A stretch of DNA of 64,000 nt from Spirodela intermedia. Lineage: Eukaryota; Streptophyta; Magnoliopsida; Alismatales; Araceae. Of the stretch, positions 11,901 to 24,700 are shown in pieces. A model generated the notes under the pieces. The model saw only the letters and a list, made by a program, of their open reading frames with translations. It was not told where the DNA came from and made no database searches. Position 1 is the stretch's first letter. Every line of letters starts with the position of its first letter. Position numbers and translations under genes: made by a program. The stretch is from the NCBI GenBank assembly GCA_902729315.2, contig LR746264.1, positions 9,207,878 to 9,271,877 of the forward strand. The letters are read 5' to 3'.

Positions 11901-12951
11901 TAGTTAACACAAGAAGTAGATAAATTCTTTCCGAATGTTGCCGGGAAAATCTTGTCCTGAAGAATTTACCATCGGGGAGAAAATTGTTTACCGTTAATTT
12001 ATGTTTGCATGTAATTTAGCAATTCAGAACAGAAAAGCAAGTCGCCCTGTAATAGGTATAAACTTTGAAGTGGCGCGGTTGTGAAGCCAGACATTTGATG
12101 CTGTAAGGCTGACTTTGAAGCCAAGTTTTCTAATAAAGGCACTAGTATGATGTTGATTATGTATAACATCCTGGATGAACATAATAACACATTATGCCAG
12201 TTGTTACCATCTTCAGTCTCAGCTGTCTACTTATATCTCCTCGAATTCATGTTTGTAGAGAGGGATATGATAATGTTTAAACTTTGTGTTCCTTAACTTA
12301 AAATCTCCTTGAATTCGCGACAAGTTTCTGACGGGCCAAACATGAAATCGAAAGGAATAGTTTCTTTTTTTCGGTGGGCCGATTGTGTTATTTTCCTCTC
12401 AGTTTTTCGCCCCACAACGATTGGCTGTGATGTTATACAAGCATTCATAACTAGATAAAGATCCATAATGTTACTCTGTCCCTTTCACTTCTTGTTATCG
12501 TTCCAATCGATTTCTATGGTGCAAGATATCGATCATTCGAATCGCCTTTGATTTGAATGTCAGATCACCTGCCTTCCCATTGAATCTTTTTTTTTTTTTT
12601 TTTTTGCATAAATATATATTTTTCTCTTCAACCTCCTGTACTGTGGATCCTTTATACTTTCGGTGATAAAATGAATGCATTGGGTTGAATGACCGCAGTC
12701 AAATTCATAACAAGCCTACCAATACGCTGGTGCCATTGTGTGACCTCATTGTGGCATCCATAATTAGATTAAAATGTTTTATTTTACTATTTCTCGTGCT
12801 GCTACTCAGTTTTTTTTTTTTTTTTGTTTCACCACTTTTTTTGTTTGCCCTTTTTGATCCCTCGCAGGTGAAGCGGAAAAATCAGGATGTCGGACCCTAC
12901 GACTGTACCAAGTACACTAAAAACCTGCCAACTCCCAGCACATCGCTGTGA
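5953..12951 (+). CDS. Uncharacterised plant protein, 11 exons, about 722 aa
   Basis: Exons: 5953-6109, 6185-about 6426, 6496-6610, 6755-6883, 7005-7117, 7266-7529, 7629-7800, 7872-8574, 8658-8766, 10154-10234, 12868-12951. Phases join throughout and the total is 2169 nt. The exon 2 donor and the exon 3, 4 and 8/9 borders are the least certain. The protein starts MDNKENLY, followed by RKSLAWNKAFFTDEG and LDPSELSILFG. A Ser/Lys-rich middle includes LRMPTPSLGFF. The C-terminus has a block around PFSDEWLAALETFGE, then QVKSGAVQNSPTDK, PSPWSPVKRKNQDVGPYDC and TKY. From memory, such N- and C-terminal blocks recur in a plant-specific family without an assigned biochemical role; I do not recognise a catalytic domain. 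NSPTDK and PSPWSPVK resemble proline-directed phosphosites. The last intron (10235-12867) is 2.6 kb. Confidence 0.75.
9737..9895. repeat. 80-bp tandem duplication containing a compound CT/CA microsatellite (intron 9)
   Basis: Units start at 9737 and 9817. Each holds CATTCGTCTATT, CACCTTCAGTATTG, a CT run, then a CA run. The whole block, microsatellite included, was copied, so this is a segmental duplication and not simple slippage. Confidence 0.85.
10250..10272. repeat. CT dinucleotide microsatellite just inside intron 10
   Basis: A run of about eleven CT units starts 16 bp after the exon 10 donor at 10234/10235. The rest of the intron shows no coding exon that I can support; it contains poly-T tracts at 12586-12605 and about 12810-12826. 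Confidence 0.8.
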
Positions 12952-13962
12952 CTCTTGGAGGGCATCTACTCAGTTATTACCACGCCGGGCAGGTCCAGGA
13001 GGTATAAGCCGAATGGTGACTGCATCCGTACATGTTACAAGGCGACCGTGTACAAGCGCTAGACTCCCCCCTGGTTCGTTTCCAAAGTAGTTATTGACAC
13101 TGCATTCGTTCTGTTTCCCTCTGCACCATTGCACATCTGGTTGAGAAGATAGCAGCAGCTGACCGCCACGGCCAATAACGTCATCTCTTCCAAGTGAGAT
13201 GATATGACTCTGTGGCTTCGTTTCTTGATAAGTATGGCGCTCCACGAGGGAGCTGTGCTTTGTCTTTGTTTTTGTGCTCTTTGTTTCTCCTGTGACACGC
13301 TTCTTCTGAGGTATACCCGCCCCTTGAACAGCCGAAATTAGGGTCTGTTTGTGTATATTAATTGACGCTGATGTGTTATTCTGATGGTCGAATCATTTGA
13401 TTTCTGCTGAAAGATTTCCAACAGATGCATATCATCCGATCATTCGGCTTGCGGAAGCTGTCCAAATCATATCATATGATCTGTTCTATCTCATTCCTGC
13501 AAGATCCTTTATTATTATTATTATTCCTGTAAGTGGTTGTTCAGTCCAATTTATGGATTCGTCGATAGTCATATTAATGATTGTAGAATAGTTTCTATGA
13601 TCGTTCGATTCATATACTTTTATATTCCCGAATCCAGGTAAATGCAGAAGCCCAGAGGATGGCACACATTCCCTCTGCCATTTTCAGGCTCGAGAACCTT
13701 TGATTCATTCATCTTCCCAGCTTTGTTGACTGTTTTACGAAGGGAACACTCCCGTTATATGAGAAGGATCGAGTGATTTAGTTCTATTTTTAGGAAGTCA
13801 ACCTCTGCACCAGCCCACCACCGCCTTCAACCCCAAATTGACGGGTTTTATCCAGAACTATTTAAATGGGAGTAGCTCGAGTGGTAATGACGTCGTCTTC
13901 TTCGACTCGAACTTCTCCGTCCGTCTCTCTCGCTGTCTTTCTTTGGGGAGGGATCTCCTCCC
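12952..13962. other. Intergenic region between the 11-exon gene and the PPR gene
   Basis: No gene is supported. It should include the 3' UTR of the upstream gene and the promoter of the intronless PPR gene that starts at 13963. A short TTA run is at about 13509-13524. Other open frames here are short and lack a family resemblance. Confidence 0.5.
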
Positions 13963-15030
13963 ATGGCCGCCGCCGCCGCGTCGAGGATTGCCCTCCACCT
14001 CCTCCCTCGTCTCCGCCTCCGATCCTCGTTCCACACCGAAACCCCGGTTCAGCTGGCCATCAGGACCGCCATCGAGTCCAACGATCACCGGCGGATACCC
14101 CTCATCCTCTCTGCCGGCGGCGGCGGCGGCGGCAGCTCCCCGCCGGATGAGGACCCCTTTTCCTTCCTCGCCCACCTTCCGCCTCCTCTCACTACCCGCA
14201 TCGTCGACGACATCCTCCAATCCCTCATGTCCTTCTGCCGCCCTCGCTCCCTCTCCCACCCGTCGTTCGCCGCCCTCCTCTCCGTCCTCCTTCCTCAACC
14301 TCACCCACACCTCCCCGCGGTGAACTTCCCCCTCGCCCTCGCCGTCCTCCAAACGGCCATCCGCTGTGGGTTCTCCCCGCCGCCCTCCACCCGCCATTCT
14401 CTCTCCCTCTTCTGGGTTCATCTCCGTCACCCCCACCACGGCCGGAAACCGCCCGCCGTTCGCCTTCTCTTGTCCATGCGCGGCGTTGGGTACCGACCGG
14501 ACCTCCTCACGCTGAACTTCCTCGTTTTCTCTCTCTGCTCCTCTTCCGAGGTTGAGGAGGCCGTGGGCGTCCTGCGAGGGATGGCCGGTGCAGGGTGCGG
14601 CCCTGACTGCGACAGCTACTGTGCGGTGATCGATGCGTGCTGTGGCTCTGCGGTGGGGGACGTGCCGCGAGCTGTGGCGCTGCTCAGGGAGATGGTGGCG
14701 GGAGAGGGGATGGTGCCAAGGAAGGGGACGGTGGGGAAGGTGGTGGGGGCGCTGAGGAGAGAAGGCCAGGGGAGGAAGGCGGCGAAGGTGGTGGCGTTCT
14801 TGGATAGTGAAGGGGTCGCTGTGGGGTTCGAGGAGTACGAGGCCGTCGTGGAGGGGTGCCTCGAGTGCAAGGAGTTCGTGACGGCCGGGAAGATGGTGGT
14901 GAAGATGTCGGAGGTGGGCTTCATCCCCTACATTAGGGTCAGGCATAGGGTGGTGGAAGGGCTGGCGGGAATCGGCCAGCAGGAACTGGCCGGGACGGTG
15001 AGGCAAAGTCTCGCAAAGATCAGATCTTGA
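13963..15030 (+). CDS. Intronless pentatricopeptide repeat protein, At1g06270-like
   Basis: A 355-aa single-exon frame with strong G/C bias at third codon positions. The N-terminus is Ala/Arg-rich and lacks acidic residues until about residue 25, compatible with an organelle targeting peptide. Degenerate PPR-like helix pairs cover about 155-340, including PDLLTLNFLVFSLC, DSYCAVIDACCGS and FEEYEAVVEGCLEC. The C-terminal block VRHRVVEGLAGIGQQELAG resembles the conserved end of the short At1g06270-type PPR proteins. P-type PPR proteins bind organelle RNA; the target is unknown. The gene is convergent with the UPL4-like gene, about 730 bp from its stop. A longer antisense frame (13858-15006) is a codon-bias shadow. 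Confidence 0.8.
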   Translation: MAAAAASRIALHLLPRLRLRSSFHTETPVQLAIRTAIESNDHRRIPLILSAGGGGGGSSPPDEDPFSFLAHLPPPLTTRIVDDILQSLMSFCRPRSLSHPSFAALLSVLLPQPHPHLPAVNFPLALAVLQTAIRCGFSPPPSTRHSLSLFWVHLRHPHHGRKPPAVRLLLSMRGVGYRPDLLTLNFLVFSLCSSSEVEEAVGVLRGMAGAGCGPDCDSYCAVIDACCGSAVGDVPRAVALLREMVAGEGMVPRKGTVGKVVGALRREGQGRKAAKVVAFLDSEGVAVGFEEYEAVVEGCLECKEFVTAGKMVVKMSEVGFIPYIRVRHRVVEGLAGIGQQELAGTVRQSLAKIRS

Positions 15031-15760
15031 TCATTCCACCAAACTGGTTTTAGACCATCTTCCCGCGAATCTTCACCATGAAGATCCGTATGAACTCGTT
15101 ACCAGACCTTTGTCTGGAGATGCCAAGTGGGTCATTTCTCCGACCATCGTTTCTTCATGGATTGATCTAATAAGATCTAGTTGACACTTGACTGTGCTCG
15201 ATCAAATTTCTGAGACGTGGATCAGTCTAATGATTTCCTATTAATTTACTCGGCCACCTCCTTAGCTACAGTTTAGTCGTTTTCGATGACTCACCACACA
15301 CGTTCTGTACCTTGAGAGAGAGAGAGAGAGAGAGAGAGTTGAAGCCACCATCTGAAGTAAGAAACTCATAAAAGAATGGCCATCGGCAAACCACAGCGGC
15401 GCGAACTGATCAACCACGGGTTCAAAAGTTGATCGTAATGTGACTGACTGCAGACTAAGACGGCACCCAGGATTAGATTACAAACATACAGCTAGCCGTT
15501 CTGGTCCTTCTAGTGGATGGCCGCCGCCGCCGCCGGGCCGGATCTTCTGCTGCATATCCCTACACCTACCACTCCCGACTACGGGCTATTATTATTTAAC
15601 CTGTACAAGATAAATCGACCGCCTCCCTACTACGCTCTCTGCACATCGACAATTGGTGGCGATGGAGCATACCTTGAGCGGCCGCTGCACCCTTTGGGTT
15701 GGAATTGAGCCAGGAATCGGCAACCGGAGGATATGTACACGCAGCTTGCCGCTTCCCGGA
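15031..15760. other. Convergent intergenic region with GA microsatellite
   Basis: Shared 3' flank of the PPR gene (+) and the UPL4-like gene (-). A GA run of about 12 units lies at 15314-15338. No gene supported. Confidence 0.5.
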
Positions 15761-18700
15761 CTAGGAGAGGTGGAAGGAGCCCTGCCCCTCCGTGATCGCA
15801 TACAGCAGCCTTTCCCGCAGTAGCTCCTGCAAGATCAGAGCCAGTTGGTGACTTGGGAATTCCAAAACATTAAGTGGGAGTGAAGCTGGATGGCCAGAAA
15901 ATTATGGTTCATAGGAAATGAAACATGAGTAACTACCGTTCATAAGCCACAATCCAGTCTCAGAGGGAAGAGTGATTACCTTAGAAGAGTAGGCAGGGAG
16001 CTTCAGGTAATTGGCACATGTCATCACGCTCGGCAATTCCATGTCTGTGGAGTCGTTGCAGTGCTGTTGAAGCAAGAAATGATTCATTTTTGGTGGAGAA
16101 ATATATGGAAAGGGAGTGGGTTAGATTTCATTCAAAGGATACCTTGCGAACAACTGTGAGCTTAGGGTTGAGAGAAGCTAAGCCTCCAGGGGGAAGCCGA
16201 GGTGCCCCAGTCACAAACTGCAAGAAAGCTCTACGTTGGTCCCATGAGAACTCCTGGATGACCTCCATTAACTGCAATGAAGCATACGCCACAGAGGATT
16301 CTGAGAGTGAGAGATGAACTCAACAGCAGGATGGGGGCAGGACGTTTGACGCGAGTGCTTACACTGATGACGGGTTGACTTGAGGATGAGTAACCATGGT
16401 CAAATTTAACGTGATGCAGGAGCTCATCAGACTGTTGTGAAACCAGATGGGAAGGGGGAGGGGGTCAGAGGATATTGAAGGGGATTTGAAAGTATTAAAG
16501 AAAAGTAATAGATAACCCACCGTCCATGAATTCTGCTCCCCACATAATAAGCGCTCGAGCTCATCTTCAGAAAAAATATGAAGAGCTTTCAAAGGAAATA
16601 CCTGCCGTGCATTACAAGTAAGTGAAATTCATGTATTTCATGAAATACTTATAAGAAAGGTTGATTGCTTCAACATGAACCACACACGGGGTTCGATGTA
16701 TCATCAGAAACCGATGCTTATTATTGTTGGACGCTAAACATGTTATGTTGTAAAATCTATAAAAGCCTGATCCCTCCCCTCTATTAATAGGACTGCATTT
16801 CATCATGTTCGTGGGAAGAAAGACCCACAAAATGTAATTGAATTATTTAAAAATATACAACAATCTTCGTGTGATGCCAATATGTTCGCTATCCCAAGCG
16901 TGGACGCCCTATCAACCATGAAGTTTTATAAGAACATTCTTAAAGATAAAAAGCCACACGTCTTGGAAAAATAAAATAAATATGATTCTCCAATGTAAAT
17001 TTATCACTACAGACGAATGGACAGGTAGTAAAGACAGATTTTCACATTCAGGGACATGAAAAGATCACAACTAGTCCTACAGTGAGCTTTTGAATGGATA
17101 AAATACACAAAATGAAAACTTGAAGCATATACAGTATGAAGATGGACTTTCTATGCTTTCAATGAACGTCAACGTAAATGAAAGATCAGATGCATTGATT
17201 TGCTTTTTATTGATCGATTGTACGCCAACGCCTGGTACATTTTTACCAAGTTAGATTGAAAGATCAGACATGTAATTTAGAAAAATACACTATTACCACC
17301 AACCATGCGCCAAAAGGGAGAAAAAGGGCCTTCCATTAATATAAGATTTTTCAGTCTACAACAGAGAGTTATGAGTCCGCACTCTCGTAATGGCTAGATG
17401 CTGATTGCATAAACAATGAATGGTGATTCATGCCTCAGCTCTTTCATGGCTCCACCTTAAGTTAAAAGTTGTTAAATCCAGGTCGAAATGTATTTTTCAG
17501 GACAATGCGTCCGCATTGTCTCAATACGATTAGAGGTAAGGTGTCTACATATATACAGGAGAACATGCCCAAGAGGTACTCATTTCAGTCACTTGAGAGT
17601 GTAGGGTGTTTGGCATACTATGACTAAACAGGACGTTCCCAAGGATCCCCTTTCTCATGCAGCCATGTCGAGGGGATATCCACAAACATCACACCTCATA
17701 GATTACTAAAAGCTGACTGACTCTGATACACAGCATGACAACGTGTGTCTTACTTTATCTAAACAACTGAACATGATCTATTTTCAAATAAACCTTATTA
17801 ACATCAAAGAACCCAGTAAGAAATGGGGTTGCGATGCTTGCCACATGGGTGAAGCATTTTGAAGAAGGCATAATAAAAAAATATTTTCAGCAAAGAGTTA
17901 TTATTTTTGAATTAGATGTTTCATATCAACGATGTCAGGGGAACATAACGATGTGAATGAATCATAGCCTCACAAGTCCCTTTCAAAATCAATGACATAC
18001 TACGAAGGGCATGAGGGTGTGCAGGAAAAAGTACCCAAGGTAATCGGGAATCCCGTTTGTTCCTTGGGTCCAAGAGATTCAGTATTTCATGGGGGAAAAA
18101 ATGACGATTCAGGGCTTCTAAGACTCTGGCAGGCGGGGAAGGGATAAGTAACGCACTGCCCTCGTAGAACAGGATCTACAATCTGCCTGTGACCGCTGAG
18201 TGTTGAAGGAATTATCCATTGAATCCTCTCGTTCCAATGGGGTAGAGAGAGAAGGCTTTATTAAGAATGTCATTGCAAAAAGAGATCAACAAAGAACAGA
18301 CGTATATCTCTGCAAGTGAAATTCTGTCTAAGAAAATGGATTTCAACAAGAGGAAATTAGTTTCTCAGGTAAGGTGGTCTTGTCCGCTCGTTTGATCTCT
18401 TGCCCATGTTATTCACAACCAATAAGAGGAATCACGTTTCAACACACGAAAAAAAAGTTGCGTCTGAGAGTGATAAATCGGAAAAAAAGTCAACCCTCTT
18501 AGAACAGCGCTCCTACCACTGACTCGGAGTAAAATATCAAGGGGCCTACAGGATTAGCGTGCTGGAAGAGAGAATCTAACTAGCTTAAATACGAAATCAT
18601 AAATGAAGGATTGCATACTGCTATTTATTTTTAGCTTTAGAGTGAATGCTCACCTTCCAGCACGAGGAAGACTTAAAGGCAAGTCAGAAAATTGCAGGTA

Positions 18701-21700
18701 TGTTAAATGTTATCTCAACTTTCCACAACCAAAAGGATGACAAATCTAGTATCAACACAATCGACGAATCCAAGAATCAACTGTTTCTGAAGCCAAACAT
18801 ACCTCATTAAAACCTGACTTAAAAGCCTCCATTTGCCTGGAGATTCCGCTACCAATTGTTGCATCCAGAATCAGGGAAACGTACTCTTCCAAGTTGGCAA
18901 TATTGACCTATAAAATGAAGAGAGGCAGTTAAATGAGAGTATAATAAACTATTCTCAGGAGACAACCGAAAGTTGTAAAAAGGCAATGTAATTACCATTT
19001 CAGGGTTATCACCAGATGCAAAGAAATAGTCGGAATAACCAGGAAGAGAAAAATCCAGACAAAGATCTTCTATTCTACTACCCCTGTAAAGTAAATCAGA
19101 TCCGGTTCCTGCATTCTTCCCTGAAGCAGATTCTATGTACTTCCTCCGATAAACAATAGCCAGGAACTCCAGCAAAGTCCTCCCAAGTTCAGGATCAAAT
19201 GACTGGACATCATACACATCAAGCTCCTTGAAGAGAAATGTAAATAACGGTTAGTACAGATGGTGATTGTTTTTCAATTTGAGGAAACCATACCTGCTCA
19301 AAGTGATAATTAAACTTCAAACTGAAAAATAACAGATGTACACTCAAAGTCATACCTGCTGAAGCATGAGCTTATAAAAAGCTTTAGAGAAAGACAGATC
19401 CAGGACTCTTCCATCCCGAAGTGCCTTCGCAATAATCCGCCCAAGAAGGGCAAAGTTCTTAACATTATTGAATGATATTCTATTTGAGGAACTCCTGGTT
19501 TCTGACCATGGACGAGGAAAAAGACCTAAAGACGCTACCACATGACCAGAGTCACTATCTTCCTTTGTTGTGACATAGCTATGATCTCCTCTCCACATGC
19601 TCAAACCAACCTTTTGAAACTCCCGACTAACAAGGGTATAGAATTCCAGTGTAGGACCTAGACCAGTCCCAACTTCTCCAGAATATTCCACTTCAAGAAT
19701 GGAGTCCCGATAGATCTGAGATGACATTATTTTTGAAGCAGAGTCCAGAATGCAGTCCCGATCAACTATAAACCTTTTACGAGCAACATTCCCTGTATGT
19801 GATCTCTGATTATTTCCAGAGTTCGGGGAATAGATGCTACTATCCCACCGACGTGAAAGATTTTCTTGAATCCGTGGAGCACGAAATTCAGTCAGCCGAA
19901 TGTATTTCCATCTTGTTTCAAAAGAAAACAGAAAAGGGCATACGGCCATTATACGGCTATACCATGGAGGGATGTTACCAGTGGAAGCTGACAAAGGATC
20001 TCGCATTTGCTCCTCTAGCTTTTCATTCAGCTTGCTGCTTAAAAACTCATGTCGTGGAACTGTAGATACTGTCCGTTTAAGATCATCAGTATTCGAAACT
20101 CTACCATTAGCAAATGCCTTGATCGTCTCATAGGATGAAATTCTGTGTGCGACTTGATTTAAGCCTTCCAAAACTTTCAGCAAAAACAAAACATCATATG
20201 AAGATTTTGATTTATCCAGTCTACATGGAAGCGTACCGTCCAATATGCAGGAGAAAAAAGGATGTTTTGGCCAAGAAAGAAGTGTTCTCTCACAAGTAAC
20301 CTTCGAACCAGTAGTGGGAGACGATTTAGGAACGGACTGTTTATGTTCTATTCTTTTGTATGTCACTCTATAGACATCACTCCAAAATTTAGGTCCCACT
20401 GCCACATCACTCTCGACATCCAATTGATGTTGTAGAATCGTTTGAAAGAGAGTTAGACGACGATCAACTTGTTCCCCTTCTAGATAAAAAAGCAATTTTG
20501 GTGAAGCATCATGTCCATTGACTCGAGATACAGATCTTGATCCTCTAATACCTATATGAACAAAAGGCACACGAACATCTGTTAAGAAACGTTTGACGTC
20601 GTCAATTAAATAATTATATTGATTCGCAGACATACACTCAGCAATCAACCAAAGGTAAACCAGAAAAATAAACGGGATTCCCACTCAGCCCCCTCCCCAA
20701 CAGAAAAAGGACATGCTTACATGTCACGAGCTCCTCATCTGTTACACTGGCATCCTCTGCTACAGAGTGCTGGAATTCCTGATTGACAGTGAACTGATGT
20801 TTAAGAAAATCAGATATACCACAAGATAAGAACATTTTAAAATCAACCATAAATAGTACGTTTCCAGCAGTTGGACATCGTCAGTTATGTGAATAATGGA
20901 GTGACGTTCAATGAAATCATGATGATATTAAACGATCTAACTAGAAACATCATGAATCCATATTTGAAATCATTTTACAACTACTTTAACAATTAAACCT
21001 AGGCGCGGGTACAAAGTTTATCTCAGTGGATTACTGCCCAGGGTGAGAAGGTGAGGTGTTATGTCACAACTTAGTAGGCTTAAAAATAATTTAGACAATA
21101 AAATAAATATTTTTTGAAAAATAAGATAAGATAAATGGAAAAAGTATTAATATTAAAAATTAAACAGAAACATTACGGTTCAGGCATGCTCATCTTGTTT
21201 GAAATAATCAATAGCTTTGTGACTGCAAGAAAATCTATGGCCCTTTGCGAACCAGTGCATATATTCATTTACAAACATGAGCAGTCCTCTGTGAATGCTT
21301 AAAAAACTATGCCAACGATTTCCTAAGCAGGTAGGACATTTTGGGCGCTTGTCCAACCATATTTCGTGGGGAATGCTTGAAAAACCATGCCAAAGATTTC
21401 GAAAACCTTTTGATTGACAAAACGACACCATCTAATCAATGGAGTTTTCGGATTTAAATTCCTTGTACACTCTCAAATCCACTTTATTGGCAAGATTGTT
21501 TAAATACTTGCCTAAGATAGTCTCAAGTTTCGGTAGACGAATGAAAATAGTTGAAGAAAGCACATATGGTAGGTCGATGAAAGTTTCTAAAATGGAATGG
21601 CCTGACCTGAAAACCTCTCTAAAAGAAACAAGATTATGTCCAGAATGAAATTGAAGCGATATTTATGAAGTTCCCCAGTAGAAAGATACCATGCATCAAC

Positions 21701-24700
21701 CACGGGAATGTGCACTGTTTATGGCAGTGTAAAAAATACATCGGAAGTGGAAGTGGAATTTTAAAATTCTAAGCTAAGCCATGTTAACGGGGTAAAGCTT
21801 AACAAGGACGAGGATGAAAAGGTAATTAAGATTATAATAAACACAATAATATGTAACGGAAAACAGCGAACCAAGGACACTAAAAATTGATTTAGTATTT
21901 TAAATTGAAGATTTTCCAGTAAATACAGCTGTTTTTTATTGATCAATAATTACACTTAGAAACCTTTACCTTCTGCTAATCACTAATAAATACCAAAAAA
22001 AAACATCAGAATACCCAGACCAGAAAATATTATCATCACAAGATCCCCAGGCACGCCTGACAGTTACATTTTTGGAAAACCAGCGGTTTTTTCCATCAAG
22101 AAGAAAAAGTTGCGGCAACTTTTCCATACTAAAATACCACATTTGCATACAGGCTAAGAATAGAATCATGGTCAAACACATTACATGGATAGCCAAAACT
22201 GAATTTGGTTATTTTCCATAAGGTGCATCATAGTAATGGTAGCTAAAAAACAGAAGAAAGGAAATCATGCCTCTAAATATATAGAAAGTTTTTGAGATAC
22301 CTCTATGACTTTTTTATGTTCTTGACATGGAGTCATCTCCTCAGTACATTCCTCTGCTAAATATGTGTCTTCATGGGCCTTAGATCCACCACTATGCTTT
22401 GAACCGGTTTCACCTACTCCCTTACCTGTGGATTCTCCAAGTTGGCCGGACTGTTTGCCGCTAATCCTGGGCCACAAAATTCCCTCAATCTCATCGAAAG
22501 ATGATGAAGACTCAACCGCTAAAACATTATCCGCGTATTCTTTTGATACCGACTCATCTTCAGATACAAATCGAACCCTTAGGCATGGATTAATTGTATA
22601 ACCTCTGCATGGAATATCAGCATAGCTATATCTATGATGGTAACTGAGACTCGAGACAATTGGAAAATCGTCAAAAGTAGCGAGAGCACTTAGCAATTTC
22701 CGTACTAACAGCTTCAAAAGCATACCCTCCCAATGCTGGCATGACTTTAACAAACAGATGGTAGCAAATGTGCGAAACCTTGTAAAAATTACGGAAAAGT
22801 GATTCTCCAAGTCTGAGTCATCCACTTCTGCCTGGAAATACACCCCATTGGACAAATAATTAGCCAATGATTTCATAAATCTGCTTTCAATGAACTCAAA
22901 TGTGGACAAAGGTTCTCCATTAAGAATCTCCATGACTTGCATTAGTATACGGGCCAAGTACTCTTCATTCTGAGCACAGAAGTCACGTTTGGAGTTATTT
23001 TCCACGCGGTCATCCAGGTTCGAACAAGAGATTTTAAGCTTCTGAAGAATATCCGACAAACCCGTCTCAGAGTTTGCCATGACAGTTTTAAAGTAGGTTG
23101 ACTTTATCTGCTTCGCCAAATCAAGAACAGCTTCCTCGCTAACTGCGCAAGTTCCTGACTGGGACGACAGAGAATCACGTGGGTCAAACACATGGCAAAA
23201 GCACTTAGAATCTTTTTTTATGCTTATTCCAGCAGATTCAGATCTTGGTGCTCGACAAGGCTGAATGGCCTGAGGCATAAATTGGGTGACATTCTCCGGC
23301 ATTTGAAGTGCGTCAACTGCATAAACAACACCTTCTTTAATGAAGAGGCCGACAAAAGCAGCATAATGTCTTTCCAGGAGAATCTGAACAGTTTTCAGAG
23401 AAGAACTCAGCACATGATTATCTCTCCTTTTGAGTAATGCAGCCAAAAAACTGTCATAAACACAATAAATAAGTTGCGTTAGTCTCATGTGTATGCCTTT
23501 TTAGCGACAGATCTACTCGTGAATGCCATTACCCTGAAAAGTTGATACCCTCTATTGAGTCAAGAAGCGTCTCCAATGAGCTTAGGAAGACCATACTTTC
23601 AATGAGAGAGACACAACCATAACAGACACATGGACTCGCACCAATGTTCACAACCTGTGAAGAAGAACGGAATGACAACCAGATCTATACAAATACAATC
23701 CATGTTTAACTGGCTGTTGCTTGTGGAAAAAAATGAGATAAAAAACGAGTAAAATATTATTATCATTAATATTAATTTTCACACTAATAAATACTAATAA
23801 GCTTGACACAATTACATCTATATTAAATTTTATCATATAGAACTGAAAAGTATGCCTCAGAAGAATACATTAAAATCACTAGGAGATAATGGCGGTGGCC
23901 GACTGTGGAATATTAGAGGCAACCTGCATTTGTTATATCGACGTAACACGTTTCCAATGTATATAGTTGCTTAGAGAATCCCATTCTTTCCAATTGGTTT
24001 CTTCTAGGATAGAACTGGCACTGTTGGCAATGTGATTATGCATACTGAAATAAATAAAAAGACCTCTGTAACGAAAACACGATTGCTGGACTTAGATGGA
24101 TATGTGTCCCATTAGAAACTAAATAAATCCATCAGACAGATTAGGAGACAGGGGTGTTGTCACGCAAAATAAGGTGAATTGACGTCACAACACCTTACAT
24201 TCAAGTTAGAGATCAGAGAAATATATAGTTTAAAGATACACTAGAAGATAGGCCTCCCAAGCCATTCGCGAGAAAGCCTGACAAAAATGCTGTTGTCATA
24301 CAGAAAATAATAGCACAGAGTGGACCCCAACATCAGGAGCTATTTTTCTCAGGATCTTTTTATGAAGATAAACCATTCAAATAATAGCTCATTTTGTGAA
24401 AATGGAAGGTTTTCGGCACGATTGAAAGATACGAAATTTATTCAAGATAAAAATACGTGTATTGGTGAACTACTCTTACATACTGATGAAATGAAAGCAT
24501 CTTCTTTGGGACGGAAAATATATGGGGAATCGACTGTCCCTTGGAAGTTACATGCTTCAGGTTGATTTTTATTTCGGAACCCTTTTTAACAAAGTGGATC
24601 AAACTACTGGGACCTGACCAAAAGACGAATCAATGTGGACATTTTATGAAGGAAACGAGAAGAAAAGTAAGCATTCGCCTTTGTAGTGCCAAATCAAATA

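Noticed and set aside
13858-15006. 382-codon open frame antisense to the At1g06270-like PPR gene, longer than the sense frame
   Set aside because: The sense strand has PPR features and a recognisable C-terminus. The antisense frame is the expected by-product of strong G/C bias at third codon positions and shows no domain.
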